This document shows positions 59,183-64,000 of a DNA stretch of 64,000 nucleotides, piece after piece. The stretch is taken from contig QAXH01005269.1 of NCBI GenBank assembly GCA_004335635.1, forward strand, positions 50,464 through 114,463, in the 5' to 3' direction. The first letter of the stretch is position 1. Each line of letters begins with the position of its first letter. The position numbers were made by a program, and so were the translations under genes. The notes below the pieces were generated by a model. The model was not told the DNA's origin and did not search any database. It worked only from the letters and a program-made list of their open reading frames with translations. This stretch comes from Chloromonas sp. AAM2. Lineage: Eukaryota; Chlorophyta; Chlorophyceae; Chlamydomonadales; Chlamydomonadaceae.

Positions 59183-61915
59183 CTTTGTAAGAGTCCTTTC
59201 GCGTCGGCTCAAAGGCCAACTCGACTCCCACTGCAGTCACCATGGGAACGGAGTGCAAACGTGAATAAGATCAGGTTCAAGCGACCAGCCGCAGGTAACT
59301 CTGCAGCGAATGGCGTGTATGCAGCGTACCTTGTTTGATTGGGCACGTAGCCAAAGAGACCGAACATGGCCCGAGGTCCCAGGCTTAAGCTTCGGCCTTT
59401 GCTCGGTAACGGGCGACGGAAAATCGGTTGGGCCCTTTGTTGCCTACCTGCAAGCACCTCAATTGAAGCGTACATCAGGCGCATGTAATACGGAATTGTG
59501 TCATGGCACCTTGCTTGCCTGTAGACTGCATAAGGTGTTTTATCTGCAGACTTGGCAGAACTCGTTGACTTGGCACAGATGTGAAGAAGCACGACCATCG
59601 GCAGCATGGCTGCAATCAGGAACCTTTTTGGAAGCCTATATCAGAGCTTGCAATACGACAATGTGACATGGCAACTCAGTGTCCTTCAAAGCTTTGCCTA
59701 GACTGGGAGGCAGCATGGAACGGCTTTCGTGGCAGGATGCCTTGACATTGCTGATGCATGGCACTTCTCTGATTCTGAGGTGTCCCGCGCCGCCTTCACC
59801 TGCTTGGTTGCTGTGTGTACTAGAGACACCTTGTGCTTGAAGCAGGCTCTTCTTTTCAATCTTGTACGTGAGGTTGGCCAGCGACTGACTGGGAGTTCTG
59901 TCCCCTGCCCTGGAAGCCCCCTGCCCATGATGAGATTTGCAACATGAATAGCGGACAATCCAAAAACAATGTTTGCCAGTTCTGGGACAATTTGACGGGT
60001 TCATGTGTTGACTATTCGTGTGCCCTGATGTATTGAGCCCTGATGGGAACGTCTCTTGCTGCGTGTGCGTGCGTGTGTACAAAGAGTCTGTGTGTTGGTC
60101 CACAACCAAATGAACAGGGCGTGTTGGTACACGGCCAACTTGCTCCCCACAACGGGCACTTACAACACCGGTTCCAGTGGTACGCCCAGGAATTGTCCCA
60201 GAACTGGCAAACATTTTTTTTTCACGTGTGTGTTGTGTGCATTGTTCTACACCCCGCTCCTTTCTGGGCCCGGTGTTCGCAAGGCATGGCAACCTGGCAC
60301 CTTGCTGGGCAGGTGCCGAGGTGTGGAAATATGGGCAAGCAAGGGGCAAGCCACAACCAACCAAAGTCCGGTGGTGGGCGCGGTGAACTGTGTGCGGTGT
60401 GAACTGTGGGCGCTACAGCCAGTCAGTGCATTAATGGCTGGAGTTGCTGAGCCTGGACACATGCATTTTTCTTCGCATTAGGTACAGCCGGCAGGCTTGC
60501 TCTCACCTAGCTTCACAAATGCAGCGTTACAAATGCTATTGTGGTCTGTGCGAGCAAACAGACATTGGGGGTCAGTGTCTGTTCACGTCCAGGCTTATCT
60601 GCCAGGCACACAATCACTACATCTAGACGCACATACTTGAGCAATACATCAGTGATCTGGGGACCTTCAGGCATCCATGTCATTACCCCAAACAACCGAA
60701 CGCGTGGTACCATGGCCCCCATGCACCAAACAACCAGTCTGGCATATGTATAACCATGCGTGCGTGCCACGTCACAGCTACCATTCAGGCGTCGGCCCAA
60801 TGGTTTATTGTGGAGGCATTGCTTACAAATTACACTGCAATTTCATTCACATGTTACAACTACCCAGTCTGGTTGAAGCAAATCCACGCAATGCAAATCC
60901 AAACAGATTCTTCAAGAGTTAACAGCAGTCACGGCAGGTGAAAGAACAAGTTGCAAGTTGTCAAGGGTGGAATGTCGCCCAACTTGTCTCATTTTCATGC
61001 ATTTATTACCTGAATTCCGCTATTATATGCGCAGCCCACCCTCTTCTTTACGCGCACCCAATTGATTTGACAATCCAGCGCCACCTTGCTGGGATTCTGT
61101 TACGCACAGGGAACCCTGACCAAGTGCCAAATGTAATCAGTGCCTCCAGCATGTCCTGTATCAAATGATCGTTGAAGAGTCAGTGTACCGAGCAGCAGGT
61201 GCATTCTGAGGCCATGATACGAGAACACACCTGCTTGGTACTCGCTTTCTCCACCAGTGATGATGCAAAAGGCAAGCCTTGGGCAGCCAACATGGCAAAC
61301 ATCCATTACTTGCAGACAATCCCTACTACCACGAGTTGAAACCCTCAACCTGAACAAACGGATCCCGTGACAAACTCGCATGACAAACGGCCAACTCCTG
61401 CTTGCAAATAGTTCTGGCGCTCAAGGCTTCCCCAGTTTGGCATGCTTTTGCATGTCCCCGTGCGGACTTGTCACAAGCTGTAGCGCATGCAGAACGAGTT
61501 GCCCGTCAAGCCCTTGTGGCCTGTTCATCTCATGCAACATACCTTATGAAGGACCCCGCGATCAGATGGGACAAGTCTCTGACCATGAAAGCATAAGCAA
61601 GGATCCTTTCAACTTGGATTCTGAGCATGGGAGCATGCATCAAATCCTCAAACCGTGATAATGGTTAGGGGCTCATCGGGAGAGAACGTGATGAGTAACA
61701 AGAAGCGCAAGAGCGGTAAGCTGCTGCAGCAGCCATGGGTGTGCTTGCCAGCACTCGAGAGCATAATATGGCCGAATGCCACCCTGTGGTGGATAGGCCT
61801 ACTTGATTCCAATAGATTGCATGTGTTTCATTCAACTGACCAAGTGATTCATTAGGGCCATGATGTCCAGGAGGCCGATCTGTAAGCATTCAGGACGACT
61901 ATCGAATAGTAGACT
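59183..61915. other. Intergenic region with a complete MITE-like element
   Basis: No supported gene. It contains the two-ended element at 59961-60222. A minus-strand frame of 242 codons (59636-60364) spans that element and has no motif, so it is not called. Frames near 61380-61658 are also unassigned. Confidence 0.5.
59961..60222. mobile_element. MITE-like element with both termini, copy B
   Basis: A 262-base element. The left end, CAAAAACAAT then GTTTGCCAGTTCTGGGACAA, is the reverse complement of the right end, TTGTCCCAGAACTGGCAAAC with a nine-T tail. The interior is non-coding and shares about 110 bases with 22870-22985. No target-site duplication is evident, partly because the A/T runs blur the borders. 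Confidence 0.7.
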
Positions 61916-63313
61916 TTAGTAGGACAGGGTTTCGGCGTTCTCTCCCTCCTCCTCTTCCTCTGTCACCGTCGAGTCAGCTCTTGATTTCCTCCCATGCTTG
62001 GCTTCATACTCGGCGTTTGCCTTGGCCTGTGCGGTTGGAACGCACACAAGGCAAGGGCACCAGCTTGGCGTGATGGGTGAGGACTAGAAGCACAGGGAGT
62101 GTGGAGTAGTCTGACCTTGAAAAGTTTGGACAGTTACTACTTTGCGTTATCCATACAGGTCACGGGACTGTCTACCAAGAAGGATGCAACTCTAGAGCGC
62201 ACGGCAGGCGCACTTTTGACTCGACTCTACTCCCACATGGGTACGTGTGCTGCATGCAGCACGTCAGCGCCTGTACAAGTGCACACTCATCCCTACGAAT
62301 ACACGCACATGTGTAGCACTGACGTTGAGTCACTTTGGGTACGAGTACATGCACATGTGAAGCTTGCACTGGAATGTAGGGACTTTGGGTACAGGGCAGA
62401 ATGCGGTGCTGGGTACTAGTTTGCACAGCGCATCAGACAACCACGCACTTGTAATTGTTCTAGCTCGGCCTCCCTAGTCGCCTCAAGCTCCTTGTACGCC
62501 TGGCCAATGGTAACAGCCACCTCTTCTACTGGCAAAGAAGCATCAATCATGATGGCGCGACCCTGCAGAGCATGATAGACAGTGCCCACACGCTGCCTTG
62601 TGTACTGGCTTACGTACCATGCCTTGTTACATGCACCCTGAGCTAGTGTGGGCGCTCCAGAGCCTCTCAATATGCTTGCAGTCTCTTGACAACACAAACA
62701 TCATTGGACTCCTAACATTGCGTCACACCACACGGTTTTGCTGACACTCTGTCATGATGTAGATAACAGGCCATTGCCGTCGCGCACCTGGGTTGAGAAG
62801 AGCTGCCTGACAGGCAGCGTCTGGTCGATGAACACCTGCCACTGCTGCTGTATGCTGGCAGCGTTGTCATCGGACCGTCCTCGACCGGCCATGCGTGCCA
62901 CGGCCACCTGGGCAGAAGGAAACCAGTGCACTGGGTTGAGCCAGGTGTACCCCACGCGTTTGGCCTGTTGCTTGCCTGACATTATCTTGCCCTGGCAAGA
63001 CATACTATTAAGAAGGTGTTGGGCTTCAGCCTAGCAACTGGTGCCTAAAGCTCAGGCCATAAACAGTGCATGACTGGCTTCTGAGGTCATGCCAGGCAAG
63101 CGCACCCTACCTGAGAGGGGACATCCAAGAAGATGACGGCGTGTGCCGGACTAATTGTCCGCTCAAACAGGGTGACCTGGTCCAATGCACGAGGGAAGCC
63201 GTCTATGAGCATGACGGGCGAGTTGGAAGACAGCATGGCCTTCTTGAGGAGAGTCAGGGTCACTTGCAGCGGGACCAGGGAGCCCTGCTGCATGAGGTCG
63301 TTGACCCACTTGC
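61916..63313 (-). CDS. Adenylate/UMP-CMP kinase family protein, N-terminus beyond the window
   Basis: Four minus-strand exons join in phase (63313-63111, 62907-62788, 62562-62449, 62026-61916) and give about 182 residues to a TAA. Seen: KWVNDLMQQGSLVPLQVTL (the G-x-LVP segment), VMLIDGFPRALDQVTLFE (nucleoside-monophosphate kinase signature), AVIFLDVPSQ, MAGRGRSDDN (LID Arg and Asp-Asp), VFIDQTLPVRQLF and IMIDASLPVEEV. These enzymes move phosphate between ATP and AMP, UMP or CMP. The P-loop exon (GxPGSGKGT) and NMP-binding start must lie upstream. I do not find them between 63314 and 64000, so they are probably past the right edge. The C-terminus has an extra helix (QAYKELEATREAELEQL) and an acidic EEEEEG tail unlike compact kinases. 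The short LID suits the UMP-CMP/AK1 class. Confidence 0.85.
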
Positions 63314-64000
63314 CTGCAGATGGAGAAATGCATGCGTATGAGGAGGCCTGACAAGGAACTGAACAGGCCTGGTCGTGCAGGCAATCCCAAACTAATAGCC
63401 AGCTGCTCAGCCTAGATGCTGACACAGTGGAACTAAACCATTCAGGTGGGCTAGAGGCAGGTGGTGTGACGCCATTTGTCAGAGTGTGGTGTGGCGTGTT
63501 TGTTAGAATCTGGCGTCACCTCATGCACCCATGTGTAGAGTTGTGCCAAAGCGTATAATTCCAACTTTTATACCGTATATACGTATATTTGCGTATACCG
63601 TATACCGTATGCGTATATTTGCCCCCCATTTTGCGGTTTCTACCCCTTACGCAGGTCCAATGGGCCTGAGACCTTGCCAACATGTCACAATAGGCATTGT
63701 AAGACTATGTGCAAACGCCGGAGTCATTTCAATCTGTTCTTACACCCTTGCCAGCACGAAATGTGCTTACCGTTTCCGGTTTCTAACCACCTCACACTAA
63801 AACCTCTTCAGACACATTCAACCGTCCTCAAAATTGAAAAACGAGTATGGGGCACCGATCTAAACATTAAAAGGGGCCCGTTGCCACAGTTCTAGATGCA
63901 ATGGAGTTGATATCATCATGTTCTCATCACACTTCCAGGTCAGTGGGTTGACGCGGTGTGCCGACCACTCCTTGCCATGCCAAAGCATGTCACACAGATG
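63314..64000. other. Right-edge region, probably an intron of the kinase gene
   Basis: No exon with a P-loop motif is visible on the minus strand. It includes a CGTATA-rich microsatellite (63572-63620). Confidence 0.4.
63572..63620. repeat. CGTATA-rich microsatellite
   Basis: Imperfect tandem copies of TACCGTATA, GCGTATA and ACGTATA; related in unit to the repeat at 40129-40172. Confidence 0.85.

Noticed and set aside
59636..60364. Minus-strand frame of 242 codons
   Set aside because: It spans the MITE-like element at 59961-60222 and shows no domain.

Overview
The window is nuclear DNA of a green alga (Chlorophyta). Nearly every recognisable gene is split into many short exons by GT-AG introns of roughly 70-500 bases, and the conserved exons join in phase. 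The gene content is plant-like and ciliate at once: a plastid magnesium chelatase H subunit next to a centriole cartwheel protein (SAS-6) and a sperm-tail PG-rich repeat protein. Candidate TGTAA polyadenylation signals, the usual chlorophyte form, lie shortly after several stop codons. Exons are GC-richer than the AT-richer, repeat-laden introns and spacers. One run of 27 N in a TA/TG microsatellite marks an assembly gap. There are no prokaryotic operons, rRNA, tRNA or CRISPR features.

Layout from left to right. 1-4198 is mostly non-coding, with one isolated minus-strand exon of a BAP31-like membrane protein. 4199-9714 (+) is a ZNF598/Hel2-type RING E3 ubiquitin ligase with an unexpected C-terminal RanBP2-type zinc finger. 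About 12838-21675 (+), or to 22208, is a large protein of about 1440-1505 residues that I cannot name. It has a low-complexity N-terminus, a middle part faintly like sugar-nucleotide pyrophosphorylases, and two C-terminal universal-stress-protein-like domains. 24173-29994 (-) is SAS-6. 30269-32147 (+) is an F-box protein, head to head with SAS-6 across 274 bases. 34804-37928 (-) is a sperm-tail PG-rich repeat protein. 38988-42097 (-) is a chalcone-isomerase-fold protein of the fatty-acid-binding type. 44759-52335 (+) is the complete CHLH gene in 21 exons. 55952-57262 (-) is an incomplete ankyrin-repeat gene. 58106-59182 (-) is ribosomal protein eS10. 61916-63313 (-) is the 3' part of an adenylate/UMP-CMP kinase-type gene that runs off the right edge.

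The genes do not form one pathway. CHLH serves chlorophyll synthesis and, in plants, plastid signalling. eS10 and ZNF598 are functionally linked, because ZNF598/Hel2 ubiquitinates small-subunit proteins including eS10 on collided ribosomes. SAS-6 and the PG-rich repeat protein serve the basal body and axoneme.

The most striking non-genic structure is a family of miniature inverted-repeat elements with termini resembling AATTGTCCCAGAACTGGCAA followed by a T-run. Two copies have both ends and several are solo ends. At two sites a terminus lies just upstream of a splice acceptor. Other repeats include an 85-base satellite with perfect 16-base hairpin arms, a 16-base tandem repeat that runs into a splice acceptor, and several microsatellites.
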